From assembly GCF_024296925.1 (NCBI RefSeq), contig NZ_CP101125.1:5024501-5088500 (forward strand): a stretch of DNA of 64,000 nt, given 5' to 3'. Position 1 is the stretch's first letter, and each line of letters opens with the position of its first letter. The position numbers and the translations under genes were made by a program. The notes beneath the pieces were generated by a model. That model was not told where the DNA came from, did no database searches, and was given only the letters and a program-made list of their open reading frames with translations. This DNA comes from Pseudomonas nunensis (GTDB taxonomy: Bacteria > Pseudomonadota > Gammaproteobacteria > Pseudomonadales > Pseudomonadaceae). Of the stretch, positions 34,681 through 44,956 are shown in pieces.

Positions 34681-36168
34681 ATGACCGTGCTCAAAGCACT
34701 CAAAAAAATGTTCGGTAAAAGCGAGACTGAGCAGCTCGCGCCAGTCGCCAGCGCTCCGTCTCACACCCCCAGCCACCGCACCGACGGTCGTCAGCCTGGC
34801 CGGACCGCAGCCGCAGCGGCACCGAAACAAGAGCCCGTGACCACACCGGCCGCCCTACCTGTCGAGCCAATCGCTGCCGAGCAACCGCTCAGCGAAGCGC
34901 CGAAACCTGCAAAACCGCGTCGCGAACCGAAGCCAAAGGCGCCGGTTATTCCCTGGAAGCTCGAAGATTTCGCCGTCGAGCCGCTGGAAGGCAAAACCCG
35001 TTTCCACGATTTCAAGCTTGCCCCTGAACTGATGCACGCCATCCAGGACCTGGGCTTTCCGTACTGCACGCCGATCCAGGCGCAAGTCCTCGGTTTCACC
35101 CTGGCCGGCAAAGACGCCATCGGTCGTGCCCAGACCGGCACCGGCAAAACCGCCGCGTTCCTGATTTCGATCATCACCCAGTTGCTGGAAACCCCGCCGC
35201 CCAAGGAACGCTACATGGGTGAACCGCGGGCGCTGATCATCGCGCCGACCCGCGAACTGGTAGTGCAGATCGCCAAGGACGCCGCCGACCTGACCAAGTA
35301 CACCGGCCTCAATGTCATGACATTTGTCGGCGGCATGGACTTCGACAAGCAGCTCAAGCACCTCGAAGCCCGTCACTGCGACATCCTCGTCGCCACCCCG
35401 GGCCGACTGCTGGACTTCAACCAGCGCGGCGACGTGCACCTGGACATGGTCGAAGTCATGGTCCTGGACGAAGCCGACCGCATGCTCGACATGGGTTTCA
35501 TCCCACAAGTGCGTCAGATCATTCGCCAGACCCCGCCGAAGAACGAGCGTCAGACGCTGCTGTTCTCCGCGACTTTCACCGAAGACGTGATGAACCTCGC
35601 CAAGCAATGGACCACCGACCCGTCGATCGTCGAGATCGAGTCGCAGAACGTGGCCAGCGAAAACGTCGAGCAACACATCTACGCCGTGGCCGGTGCCGAC
35701 AAATACAAGCTGCTCTACAACCTGGTCACCGACAATGGTTGGGAGCGGGTGATGGTCTTCGCCAACCGCAAGGATGAAGTGCGCCGCATCGAAGAACGCC
35801 TGGTGCGCGATGGCGTCAACGCCGCGCAACTGTCCGGCGACGTGCCGCAGCACAAGCGTATCAAGACCCTGGAAGGTTTCCGCGAAGGCAAGATCCGCGT
35901 GCTGGTGGCTACCGATGTTGCCGGTCGTGGTATCCACATCGACGGCATCAGCCACGTGATCAACTTCACCCTGCCGGAAGTGCCGGACGACTACGTGCAC
36001 CGCATCGGTCGTACCGGTCGCGCGGGCGCCGATGGCGTGTCCATCAGCTTCGCCGGTGAAGACGATTCCTACCAGCTACCGTCTATCGAGGCGCTGCTGG
36101 GTCGCAAAATCAGTTGTGAAACGCCACCGACGCATCTACTGCGGGCGGTTGAGCGCAAGCGCCCTTAA
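34681..36168 (+). CDS. rhlB: ATP-dependent RNA helicase RhlB
   Basis: RhlB is a DEAD-box helicase that unwinds RNA, in enterobacteria as part of the degradosome. After an unusual low-complexity N-terminus rich in Pro, Ala and Lys (to about residue 90) come the Q motif ([13 protein letters not shown]), [36 protein letters not shown] and [10 protein letters not shown]. The 495 residues exceed the 421 of E. coli because of the N-terminal extension. It lies upstream of dauB, as in P. aeruginosa. Confidence 0.95.
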   Translation: MTVLKALKKMFGKSETEQLAPVASAPSHTPSHRTDGRQPGRTAAAAAPKQEPVTTPAALPVEPIAAEQPLSEAPKPAKPRREPKPKAPVIPWKLEDFAVEPLEGKTRFHDFKLAPELMHAIQDLGFPYCTPIQAQVLGFTLAGKDAIGRAQTGTGKTAAFLISIITQLLETPPPKERYMGEPRALIIAPTRELVVQIAKDAADLTKYTGLNVMTFVGGMDFDKQLKHLEARHCDILVATPGRLLDFNQRGDVHLDMVEVMVLDEADRMLDMGFIPQVRQIIRQTPPKNERQTLLFSATFTEDVMNLAKQWTTDPSIVEIESQNVASENVEQHIYAVAGADKYKLLYNLVTDNGWERVMVFANRKDEVRRIEERLVRDGVNAAQLSGDVPQHKRIKTLEGFREGKIRVLVATDVAGRGIHIDGISHVINFTLPEVPDDYVHRIGRTGRAGADGVSISFAGEDDSYQLPSIEALLGRKISCETPPTHLLRAVERKRP

Positions 36169-36180
36169 CTCAGGCGCATC

Positions 36181-36218
36181 AAAAAGAGGCGCAGCCGGCA
36201 ACGGACTGCGCTTTTTTT
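36181..36218 (+). terminator. Terminator after rhlB
   Basis: GCGCAG (36189-36194) pairs with CTGCGC (36206-36211), preceded by A5GAG and followed by seven T. Confidence 0.8.
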
Positions 36219-36240
36219 ACGTCTGGAGATTGCTCAAGAC

Positions 36241-36270
36241 AACTAAATGTCCATAATAGACAAATTAGTT
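36241..36270 (+). promoter_or_regulatory. Dyad upstream of dauB, candidate DauR operator
   Basis: AACTAAATGTC-CATAATA-GACAAATTAGTT is an imperfect inverted repeat: AACTAA/TTAGTT outside, TGTC/GACA inside, one base out of register. It ends 24 bp before the dauB ATG. DauR is the known regulator of dauBAR; assignment of this site to it is inference. Confidence 0.5.
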
Positions 36271-36294
36271 TACTTTCAGCGCCCGGAGCCGAAC

Positions 36295-37242
36295 ATGTCC
36301 AGTACGCCTTACGTGATCAATCAACTTCAGGCCCGCGAGTTGCTGGCACAGGTCGATGTACCGCAGATCCTGCGCAAGCTGTTCCGAGACCTGGCCGCCG
36401 GGCAAGCGGTACAACCGGCGCAGCAACTGGTGGAGTTCCCTCAGGGCGCTGGCGACTTCATCAACTACTTGGGTGTGCTGGCTGAGGACGGCGTGTATGG
36501 GGTCAAGACTTCGCCTTATATCGTGCGCGAGCAAGGTCCGCTGGTGACGGCGTGGACGCTGTTGATGTCGATGCAAACCGGCCAGCCGTTGTTGCTCTGT
36601 GATGCCGGCGAGCTGACCACCGCCCGCACCGCCGCGACCACCGCTGTGGCGGTCGATGCCCTCGCCCCGTTGAACGCCCGGCGCCTGGCGATTATTGGCA
36701 GCGGCAAAGTGGCCCAAGCGCACTTGCACTACGTCAAGAATCTGCGGGAGTGGCAGAGCATCAGCCTGTACTCGCCAAGCCTGAGCGAACTGGCCCCCGA
36801 AGCGTTGGCCCAACTCACAAGCCTCGACTCACGCCTGACCCTCGTCGACAGTCGCGAAGCGGCGATTCAGGACGCGGACGTGATCATGCTCTGCACCTCG
36901 TCCGCAGGGCCTGTGATTGATCCAGCGACGCTGACCAAACCGGCACTCATTACCTCGATCAGCACCAACGCGCCACGGGCCCACGAAGTACCGCCCCAGA
37001 GCCTCAACGACATGCAGGTGTTCTGCGACTATCGTCAGACCACCCCGGGCTCGGCAGGTGAAATGCTGATCGCTGTCGAACAACATGGCTGGGACAAGGA
37101 CGCCATTGTTGGCGACCTGCCCGATCTGCTCAGCGAAAAAGTGCAACGTCCCGGTTATGACCGCCACGTATTCTTCCGCTCTATTGGCCTGGGCCTGGAA
37201 GACATTGCGCTGGCGAATGCCCTCTATCGCCTACAGCCCTGA
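36295..37242 (+). CDS. dauB: NAD(P)-dependent L-arginine dehydrogenase (ornithine cyclodeaminase fold)
   Basis: In P. aeruginosa DauB reduces 2-ketoarginine with ammonia to L-arginine, completing racemisation of D-arginine begun by DauA. The 315-residue protein has the ornithine cyclodeaminase/mu-crystallin fold: YGVKTSPYIVREQGP near residue 70, GELTTARTAATTAVA, and the Rossmann motif LAIIGSGKVAQAH. The call rests on the adjacent dauA and dauR homologues. The start at 36295 follows CCCGGAGCCGAAC. Confidence 0.88.
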   Translation: MSSTPYVINQLQARELLAQVDVPQILRKLFRDLAAGQAVQPAQQLVEFPQGAGDFINYLGVLAEDGVYGVKTSPYIVREQGPLVTAWTLLMSMQTGQPLLLCDAGELTTARTAATTAVAVDALAPLNARRLAIIGSGKVAQAHLHYVKNLREWQSISLYSPSLSELAPEALAQLTSLDSRLTLVDSREAAIQDADVIMLCTSSAGPVIDPATLTKPALITSISTNAPRAHEVPPQSLNDMQVFCDYRQTTPGSAGEMLIAVEQHGWDKDAIVGDLPDLLSEKVQRPGYDRHVFFRSIGLGLEDIALANALYRLQP

Positions 37243-38520
<1,278 letters not shown>

Positions 38521-38609
38521 GCGCGGACTTGGGTGACGTGCCGCCACGATTGCGGCAAACTTCCAGCGCCCTGCCTGATGGGGCGCTGACGTTGCCTGGA
38601 GCTCCCTGT

Positions 38610-39236
38610 ATGAATGCACCTGAAAAAGACCCGGCGCTGGACAACTTCCGAGCGATCGCCGACGCCATCGCCACACTGTTCTTTCCTCACGCCGAGGTGG
38701 TGCTGCACGATCTGCGCACGCAAAAAATCGACTACATCGCCAACAACCTGTCGAAGCGGGAAATCGGCGATGACGCGGCGCTGGAGGACATGCTCAGCGA
38801 CGATGTCAGCGAACGAAATATCGGACCGTACGAAAAGCTCAATTGGGACGGTCAGAAGATTCGCAGCCTCAGCAGCGTGCTGCGCGACAGCGACGGCCAT
38901 CCGCTGGCCGTGCTGTGCATCAACCTGAATATTTCGCTGTTCGAGAATGCCAAGGCTGCGCTGGATCTGTTCCTGTCGCCGACCAAGCTGATCCCGCAAC
39001 CGGACTCACTGTTCCGCGATGACTGGCAGGAGCGGATCAACACGTTCCTGCATGCCTGGCTGCGCGAACGTCAGTTGAGCCTGAATGTGCTGAGCCGTGA
39101 CCACAAACGCGAACTGGTGCTGGCGCTGCACGCTGAAGGCGCGTTCAAAGGCAAAAGCGCCTCCAACTATGTGGCCAACGTGCTGAACATGGGGCGGGCG
39201 ACGGTGTACAAGCATTTGAAGGAATTGAAGGGCTAG
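38610..39236 (+). CDS. dauR: Transcriptional regulator DauR (YheO-like PAS plus HTH)
   Basis: The 208-residue protein has an N-terminal YheO-like PAS domain (FFPHAEVVLHDLRTQKIDYI, VLCINLNISLFENAK) and a C-terminal helix-turn-helix ending SNYVANVLNMGRATVYKHLK. In P. aeruginosa DauR controls dauBAR in response to D-arginine/D-lysine or the keto acid. It lies 89 bp after dauA. The in-frame ATG 93 bp upstream has no ribosome site. Confidence 0.92.
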   Translation: MNAPEKDPALDNFRAIADAIATLFFPHAEVVLHDLRTQKIDYIANNLSKREIGDDAALEDMLSDDVSERNIGPYEKLNWDGQKIRSLSSVLRDSDGHPLAVLCINLNISLFENAKAALDLFLSPTKLIPQPDSLFRDDWQERINTFLHAWLRERQLSLNVLSRDHKRELVLALHAEGAFKGKSASNYVANVLNMGRATVYKHLKELKG

Positions 39237-39268
39237 GCTTTTAGATGTGTGTTGGTTGATCGGGCCTC

Positions 39269-39335
39269 TTCGCGGGCAAGCCTCGCTCCTACAGGGGAAA
39301 CGCATTCCCATGTAGGAGCGAGGCTTGCCCGCGAA
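39269..39335. repeat. REP inverted pair, GTAGGAGCGAGGC variant
   Basis: TTCGCGGGCAAGCCTCGCTC faces its inverse after a short centre. The arms differ from the main family (AGGAGCGAGGCTTGCCCGCG). It lies between convergent dauR and the binding-protein gene. Confidence 0.92.
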
Positions 39336-39344
39336 GGCGATTGA

Positions 39345-40121
39345 TCAGTCGCCGTAGATGTCGGACTTGAAATACTTGTCGGAAATCTTCTGGTATTCGC
39401 CACTCGCGCGAATGCCATCAATGGCTGTGTTCAGCTCACTGACCAACTCTGTATTGCCCTTGCGCACCGCAATCCCGGCGCCCTCGCCCACGTATTTCGG
39501 GTCCTTGAGCTCCGGACCGACAAACGCATAACCGGCGCCACGCGGCATCGACAGGAAATCATTCAGCGGAATGGTGTCGGCAAAAATCGCATCGAGGCGA
39601 CCGGCGGCCAGGTCCATGTAGATTTCTTCGTTGTTGCCGTAGCGCTTGACGTTGATGCCCTTCGGTTCGAAAACCTCAGTGGCGTAACGGTCAGTGGTGG
39701 TGGCGCGCTGCACGCCAATGGTCTTGCCCTTGAGGCTGGCGTACTGGTCATCCACCACCGCGCCTTGCTTCATGACCAGGCGTGACGAGGTGAAGTAATA
39801 CTTGTGGGTAAAATCCACCGACTTCTTGCGGTCTTCGTTGATGGTCATGGACGACAGCGCCATGTCGATTTTCTTCACTTTCAGGGAAGGAATCAGGCCA
39901 TCGAACTCACCTTCGACCCAGACGCACTTGACCTTCATCTGCGCACACAGGGCATTGCCGATGTCGTAGTCGAAACCGACGATCTCGCCCTTGTCGGTCT
40001 TGGAGGCGAACGGCGGATACGCTGCTTCGATGCCGATGCGCAGGGTTTTATCGGCGGCGAACGCTGAGCTGCACGCTAACAGGCTCAGGGCCAGACCGGT
40101 GATGAGGGGGAATTTCTTCAT
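39345..40121 (-). CDS. Periplasmic amino-acid binding protein, probably basic amino acids (orphan)
   Basis: The 258-residue protein has a signal peptide ([20 protein letters not shown], cleavage near AFA/AD) and a family-3 binding domain with [40 protein letters not shown] and [19 protein letters not shown], close to ArgT/HisJ/AotJ proteins. No permease or ATPase gene is adjacent. Its place beside dauR, as in P. aeruginosa, suggests binding of arginine or lysine, possibly D-forms. Confidence 0.9.
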   Translation of the reverse strand: MKKFPLITGLALSLLACSSAFAADKTLRIGIEAAYPPFASKTDKGEIVGFDYDIGNALCAQMKVKCVWVEGEFDGLIPSLKVKKIDMALSSMTINEDRKKSVDFTHKYYFTSSRLVMKQGAVVDDQYASLKGKTIGVQRATTTDRYATEVFEPKGINVKRYGNNEEIYMDLAAGRLDAIFADTIPLNDFLSMPRGAGYAFVGPELKDPKYVGEGAGIAVRKGNTELVSELNTAIDGIRASGEYQKISDKYFKSDIYGD

Positions 40122-40204
40122 GTTCGTTTTCTCGCGGTTGTTGTTGGTTTGGCAAGACAGAAGAAAGAACGGAAACGTGGGGAACGCCTTTTTTGTACTT
40201 ATAA

Positions 40205-40217
40205 TTCCATACTGGAC
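40205..40217 (-). promoter_or_regulatory. Site resembling the dauB dyad core, upstream of the binding-protein gene
   Basis: On the minus strand GTCCAGTATGGAA shares GTCCA-NN-AT-N-GA with GTCCATAATAGAC upstream of dauB. It lies 84-96 bp before the ATG. Possible common regulator site; short, so chance cannot be excluded. Confidence 0.3.
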
Positions 40218-40312
40218 TTTTATGTATAAATCGTCAATCGGGCAAGCGGCATCATACCCGGCCGATGGTCGGGTGCTCAGTCAGTAGATTATTGGGTGAA
40301 GCGAAGGGCCTC

Positions 40313-40378
40313 TTCGCGAGCAAGCCCGCTCCCACAGGGGAATGCGTTTCCCTTGTGGGAGCGGGCTTGCTCGCGAAG
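40313..40378. repeat. REP inverted pair between moaE and the binding-protein gene
   Basis: Arms of the main family in tail-out orientation (TTCGCGAGCAAGCCCGCTCC first) with the short centre GGGAATGCGTTTCCC. The rest of the 293-bp gap around it is AT-richer and shows only the site near 40205. Confidence 0.93.
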
Positions 40379-40414
40379 GCGGCAGAGCGGACAACAAAGA
40401 AACAACAGGCTGAC

Positions 40415-40867
40415 TTACTTCTTCCAGCGATCCGCCGCCGCATGATCACTGTCCCGCCCTTCCACCCAACGCGGGCCGTCGCTGGTGTTTTCTTTCTTCC
40501 AGAACGGTGCGCGGGTTTTCAGGTAGTCCATGACAAACGCGCAGGCATCGAACGCGGCCTGGCGGTGGGCGCTGGCGGCGCCGACGAAGACGATCGGCTC
40601 ACCCGGCTCCAGCGCGCCGATGCGGTGCAGCACTTCAAGCTTGAGCAGCGGCCAGCGCTGTTCGGCCTCGAGTGCGATCTTGCCCAAGGCCTTTTCGGTC
40701 ATGCCCGGATAATGCTCGAGAAACATCCCGGCGACGTCGAGTCCGTCATTGAAGTCGCGCACGTAGCCGACAAAACTCACCACCGCGCCAACGCCGACAT
40801 TGGCAGCGTGCATGGCGTTGACTTCAGCACCTGGATCGAATGCCGTGGACTGCACGCGAATCGCCAT
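40415..40867 (-). CDS. moaE: Molybdopterin synthase catalytic subunit
   Basis: MoaE transfers sulfur from MoaD to precursor Z (cPMP) to form molybdopterin. The 150 residues contain VGAVVSFVGYVRDFNDG, LEHYPGMTEKAL, FVGAASAHRQAAFDACAFVM and the catalytic lysines in YLKTRAPFWKKE. It starts 3 bp after moaD. Confidence 0.97.
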   Translation of the reverse strand: MAIRVQSTAFDPGAEVNAMHAANVGVGAVVSFVGYVRDFNDGLDVAGMFLEHYPGMTEKALGKIALEAEQRWPLLKLEVLHRIGALEPGEPIVFVGAASAHRQAAFDACAFVMDYLKTRAPFWKKENTSDGPRWVEGRDSDHAAADRWKK

Positions 40868-40870
40868 GGC

Positions 40871-41113
40871 TCAGCCCCCGGTCACGGTCGGAAAGAACGC
40901 CACTTCATCACCATCGACCACTGGCTCGTCGAGCTGGCAGAGGTCTTCGTTGCGCGCGCACATCAGGTTCTGTTCGCTCAGGACATCAGCGCCATCGCGC
41001 TGGGCCAGCAACGCCCGCACGTCATCCACGGTGGCGAAATTGCCTTCGACCTTGATGGAGTCCACGCCCAGCGCTTCACGGTAGCGGGCAAAAAACTTAA
41101 CCGTAATGTTCAT
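40871..41113 (-). CDS. moaD: Molybdopterin synthase sulfur carrier subunit
   Basis: MoaD is an 80-residue ubiquitin-like protein whose C-terminal Gly-Gly (VTGG) is thiocarboxylated. ATG at 41111-41113 overlaps the moaC stop in ATGA, so translation is coupled. The N-terminus [16 protein letters not shown] is typical. Confidence 0.96.
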   Translation of the reverse strand: MNITVKFFARYREALGVDSIKVEGNFATVDDVRALLAQRDGADVLSEQNLMCARNEDLCQLDEPVVDGDEVAFFPTVTGG

Positions 41114-41583
41114 GACGGGTCTGCCTGAAAATGCCCGCTCTTGCCGCCGAGTTTCTCCAGCAAGCGCACGCTTTCGATGGTCATGCCGCGATCCACAGCC
41201 TTGCACATGTCGTAGATGGTCAGCGCGGCGACGCTGGCAGCGGTCAGGGCTTCCATCTCAACGCCGGTCTGCCCGGACAGCTTGCACTTCGCGACGATGC
41301 GCACGGTGTCGTCGCCTTCGGCACTGAGCTCGACTTTGACGCCGGTGAGCATCAGCGGGTGGCACAGGGGAATCAGGTCGCTGGTTTTCTTCGCGGCCTG
41401 GATACCGGCAATGCGCGCCACGGCGAACACATCACCTTTTGGGTGACCGCCACTGACGATCATCTGCAGGGTTTCGGGCAGCATGCGCACCAGCGCTTGG
41501 GCCGTCGCCTCACGGAACGTCACGGCTTTTTCAGTGACGTCGACCATGTTGGCGCGACCTTGGGAATCGAGATGAGTCAGCAC
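41110..41583 (-). CDS. moaC: Cyclic pyranopterin monophosphate synthase
   Basis: MoaC completes the rearrangement of GTP to cyclic pyranopterin monophosphate. The 157 residues show [54 protein letters not shown], and [20 protein letters not shown] with the conserved E-M-E-A-L. First gene of moaC-moaD-moaE. Confidence 0.98.
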   Translation of the reverse strand: MLTHLDSQGRANMVDVTEKAVTFREATAQALVRMLPETLQMIVSGGHPKGDVFAVARIAGIQAAKKTSDLIPLCHPLMLTGVKVELSAEGDDTVRIVAKCKLSGQTGVEMEALTAASVAALTIYDMCKAVDRGMTIESVRLLEKLGGKSGHFQADPS

Positions 41584-41670
41584 AGGTTTACTCCTGATCA
41601 GGAGCGTCGATTGTAAACCTGCGGGTCAATTTTCCGCACGTTTGATTATCGGGTCACCACGATCCAAAAA

Positions 41671-41760
41671 TGTGGGAGCGGGCTTGCTCGCGAAAGCGGT
41701 GTGTCAGTCGGCACACGTATTGACTGACACACCGTATTCGCGAGCAAGCCCGCTCCCACA
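41671..41760. repeat. REP inverted pair between phoH and moaC
   Basis: Main-family REP pair with near-identical arms and a centre that is itself dyadic (GTGTGTCAGTCGG and TTGACTGACACACC). Confidence 0.95.
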
Positions 41761-41784
41761 GGGGATTTTGGTTGGGGCATAAAA

Positions 41785-41815
41785 AAACCGGGCGGCTTTT
41801 AGGGCCGCCCGGTTT
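41785..41815 (-). terminator. Terminator of the phoH-type gene
   Basis: AAACCGGGCGGC (41785-41796) pairs with GCCGCCCGGTTT (41804-41815); a T-run follows on the minus strand. Confidence 0.92.
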
Positions 41816-41826
41816 GTCTGATGCGG

Positions 41827-43221
41827 TTACAGATGCGTTTCGGCGTATTCGGCCAGGATCGAGCGAGGCACCCCTTGCAGGGTGATGTGCACACCATTAG
41901 GGAAATCTTTGAAGCGTTCGGTCAGGTACGTCAGCCCGGAGCTGGTCGCGGACAGGTAAGGGGTGTCGATCTGCGCCAGGTTGCCCAGGCACACCACTTT
42001 GGAACCGGCGCCGGCACGGGTGATGATGGTTTTCATCTGGTGCGGCGTAAGGTTCTGGCATTCATCGATCAAAATCAGGCTCTGCTGGAAGCTGCGACCC
42101 CGGATGTAGTTGAGGGATTTGAACTGCAACGGCACTTTGCTGAGGATGTAGTCGACGCTGCCATGGGTGTTTTCGTCATCCATGTGCAAGGCTTCGAGGT
42201 TGTCGGTGATGGCGCCCAGCCAAGGCTCCATTTTTTCCGCTTCGGTGCCGGGCAGGAAGCCGATTTCCTGATCCAGGCCCTGCACGCTGCGGGTAGCGAT
42301 GATGCGGCGATAGCGTTTGCTGACCATGGTCTGCTCGATCGCAGCGGCCAGGGCCAGGATGGTTTTACCGGAACCGGCCGCGCCGGACAGGTTGACCAGG
42401 TGAATGTCCGGATCAAGCAAGGCGTAAAGCGCCAGGCTCTGATAGATGTCACGCGGTTTCAGGCCCCAGGCTTCCTGGTGCAACAGGGGCTCCTGATGCA
42501 GGTCGAGAATCAGCAGACGGTCTTCTTCAATCTCCTTGATCCAGCCGACAAACCCTTGTTCGTCGATGATGAATTCGTTGATGTGCACCGCCGGCAGGTT
42601 GTCGATCAGCTTCACCTGGTGCCAGGTGCGGCCGTGGTCCTGACGGGTTTCGACCTTGCTCACGAGGTCCCAGAAGGAGCCGGTCATGTTGTGGTAGCCG
42701 TTAGGCAGCAGCGAAACGTCGTCGACCAGTTGGTCGGTGCTGTAATCCTCGGCCGCAATCCCGCACGCCCGGGCCTTGAGGCGCATGTTGATGTCTTTGG
42801 TCACCAGCACCACGGGCAATTTTGGTTCGCGCGCGTGCAGGTCGATCAACTGGTTGATGATGATGTTGTCGTTCAGGTGCTCGGGCAGAATGATGTTCGG
42901 CTCAGCGCGCTTGCTCATCAGAATTGACAGCAAACCCTTGGGCCCACTCTTGCCGCGCTGGATCGGCACACCGAGTTCGACATCCTCGGGGCTGGCATCG
43001 CCCAGGGTCTTGTCGATCAGGCGGATCGCCTGACGGCATTCGGCCGCAACGCTGTGATGCCCGCTCTTGAGCTTGTCCAGCTCCTCAAGCACGGTCATCG
43101 GGATCGCAACGTGGTGTTCTTCGAAGTTAAGCAGGGCGTTTGGATCGTGAATCAATACGTTGGTATCGAGTACATAAAGGATTGGCTGGTTGGAAGAAGA
43201 ACTACGTCCGTGATCATCCAT
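41827..43221 (-). CDS. PIN domain plus PhoH-type ATPase (YlaK/PhoH2-like)
   Basis: The 464 residues fuse an N-terminal PIN nuclease domain (YVLDTNVLIHDPNALLNFEE, residues about 15-140) to a C-terminal PhoH helicase-like ATPase with Walker A GAAGSGKTILALAAA and Walker B LILIDECQNLTPHQMK. Proteins of this PhoH2 architecture unwind and cut RNA in other bacteria. It is monocistronic with its own terminator. Confidence 0.93.
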   Translation of the reverse strand: MDDHGRSSSSNQPILYVLDTNVLIHDPNALLNFEEHHVAIPMTVLEELDKLKSGHHSVAAECRQAIRLIDKTLGDASPEDVELGVPIQRGKSGPKGLLSILMSKRAEPNIILPEHLNDNIIINQLIDLHAREPKLPVVLVTKDINMRLKARACGIAAEDYSTDQLVDDVSLLPNGYHNMTGSFWDLVSKVETRQDHGRTWHQVKLIDNLPAVHINEFIIDEQGFVGWIKEIEEDRLLILDLHQEPLLHQEAWGLKPRDIYQSLALYALLDPDIHLVNLSGAAGSGKTILALAAAIEQTMVSKRYRRIIATRSVQGLDQEIGFLPGTEAEKMEPWLGAITDNLEALHMDDENTHGSVDYILSKVPLQFKSLNYIRGRSFQQSLILIDECQNLTPHQMKTIITRAGAGSKVVCLGNLAQIDTPYLSATSSGLTYLTERFKDFPNGVHITLQGVPRSILAEYAETHL

Positions 43222-43567
43222 ACTCGGTCACCTTTGTGGGAGCCATTCGACGCAATACCGTGACAGTGCTGCGCCTCGAAGTGGCCACCGAATTCACCTG
43301 TTGGGACTCAAGTGAACTGCTCACAAATGGGTCTTGGAAGACGCCACCTGTGTTGCAGGTTTCGGCGGTCTGTCTTCGTAATACTCCAAAACCCATGACA
43401 GAAAAAAGTACTTTGACGTTTTTTTGAAGTTTATTTTTCAGAGTGACGAATAGCCCTTGGCGTGCAGGCATTGTGCCGTTAAAGTCGGAAGTCCGCCTGC
43501 ATCGAAATTCCTTTCAAATTCGCCCCGCCCTGCCCTCTGCCCCAATGATTGCGGGCTTTTGCGTATT
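43222..43567. other. Intergenic region upstream of the phoH-type gene
   Basis: These 346 bp carry the upstream region of the phoH-type gene. TTTTTTTGAAGTTTATTTTT (near 43419-43438) is AT-rich and might include promoter elements. No ORF with coding character and no REP is seen. Confidence 0.4.
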
Positions 43568-44692
43568 TCAGCGAAACGCCACCTGACAGTCCTCCCAACC
43601 GATCCCGCTTTGCGCCGTTTGGCCGATCAGCCAGGGCATCGAGGTTTTCACCGCGTCCTGCTTCACATTGAAATTGATCACACCGTGACGCCACAACAGC
43701 ATCAGCGTCAGCACTCGCTGGGCGCTCTGGCTGCCCTTGAGCTTGCCCGCGCCGTCCTGGGGATCGATGTCCCACAGCGCCACCTGCAAACCCTGCGACT
43801 CAAAGAAGCCCTGCGCATCGGAACGACGCTGGCCGTCCGGCGGGCGGAACAGCGGCACATAGTTTTCCGGCAGTTTGCTCTTCACCAGTTCGGCGCTGCG
43901 TTTGACCGAGTCCTGCCAGTCTTGCCAATGGCTGTGGGAGCGGAACTCCCAGCCCTGCACACCGAGGCATTGCTGTGAATACATCGCTTGCAGACTGGCC
44001 ACTGATCCTTCGACCAGACGCGCCTGGATGTCCTTGCCGAGCACGAAGAACGTGCCGCTGATGTTCGACTTGCGCAGGTACTCGGCGACCCACCCGGTGT
44101 TGTCCGGAATGGCATTGGCCGCACTGTCGAAGGTCAGCAGAAACAGGCGGTCATGCATCTCGTCGCCGTTGCGTTCATAGTCGCCGAAACGATCGACTTC
44201 GCTGCTGGTTTGCGGAAACAGCGCGGCTTTGCGCAATTGCTCGTCCAGGTACTGGGCGTGGAACAGGCGGCTCGGCTCCGACCACTTGATATAGAAGCTG
44301 TCGTCACTGACCTGAAACTTGGCCGCTTGCTCGCGCAAGGTCGGCAGGTCTTCGACCAGGAAACAGAACGACGCGTCCTGATCGCAGCTCTGCTGGGCGA
44401 AGTTGTAGTTGGTCAGCAGACGCTGCCACATCCGCTCGCGCAGGCTGTTGACCGCGTCCAGATTGATCGTGCGCAGGCCCAGGCGTCGTGCCAGGCTGGC
44501 TTCATCCAGGGACTCACTGGCCAGCAGGACGCGGGCAAACATGAGGATTTCGGCCCGCGACGCGACGTCGAACAGCGTCGGGCTGGTGAGTTGTTCCGGC
44601 CAAGTGCTGCGATCAAGGGTCGCGACATCGCCGGGCGCCGCCAGGGCACCGAAGCTCAAGAGCCAGGCCGAGAATAAAAAAACGATACGCAA
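43568..44692 (-). CDS. Exported polysaccharide deacetylase family protein
   Basis: The protein is a NodB-like fold carbohydrate esterase, probably periplasmic. The preferred start is TTG at 44690-44692, after GGAG eight bases upstream, giving the signal peptide MRIVFLFSAWLLSFGALA and 374 residues; the GTG at 44725 has no ribosome site. Visible are LFLLTFDSAANAIPDNTG, GTFFVLGKDIQ, the SHSHWQDW block and PLFRPPDGQRR. The D-D-H metal set is changed (TFDSAA), so activity is uncertain. The substrate is unknown. Confidence 0.8.
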   Translation of the reverse strand: MRIVFLFSAWLLSFGALAAPGDVATLDRSTWPEQLTSPTLFDVASRAEILMFARVLLASESLDEASLARRLGLRTINLDAVNSLRERMWQRLLTNYNFAQQSCDQDASFCFLVEDLPTLREQAAKFQVSDDSFYIKWSEPSRLFHAQYLDEQLRKAALFPQTSSEVDRFGDYERNGDEMHDRLFLLTFDSAANAIPDNTGWVAEYLRKSNISGTFFVLGKDIQARLVEGSVASLQAMYSQQCLGVQGWEFRSHSHWQDWQDSVKRSAELVKSKLPENYVPLFRPPDGQRRSDAQGFFESQGLQVALWDIDPQDGAGKLKGSQSAQRVLTLMLLWRHGVINFNVKQDAVKTSMPWLIGQTAQSGIGWEDCQVAFR

Positions 44693-44752
44693 AGGGATGT
44701 CTCCATAACAAAACCCGCGCGGCACTATATATCGCGATATCGCAGTGGGGCT

Positions 44753-44862
44753 AAAAGATCGCAGCCTCGTTTCACTCGACAGCTCCTACACAGCACCTAC
44801 AAATCCGATTTCGCGCCAACTCGGTCCGTAGGAGCTGTCGAGCGCAGCGAGGCTGCGATCTT
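44753..44862. repeat. Inverted repeat, second repeat family
   Basis: AAAAGATCGCAGCCTCGTTT at the left faces GTAGGAGCTGTCGAGCGC...GAGGCTGCGATCTT at the right. The arms are imperfect, unlike the copy at 20845. It lies between the deacetylase gene and yaaA. Confidence 0.88.
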
Positions 44863-44956
44863 GTTCCATGACACCACCGATCACCTATGACACCCATAGC
44901 TGGAGTCAACACCAACAACCCCCTAGAATCGCCGCACGATTAAAGGAGACGACTTC

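Noticed and set aside
40265..41128. 287-codon plus-strand ORF over the moa genes
   Set aside because: Begins in a REP and runs antisense to moaE and moaD, which are intact and translationally coupled.
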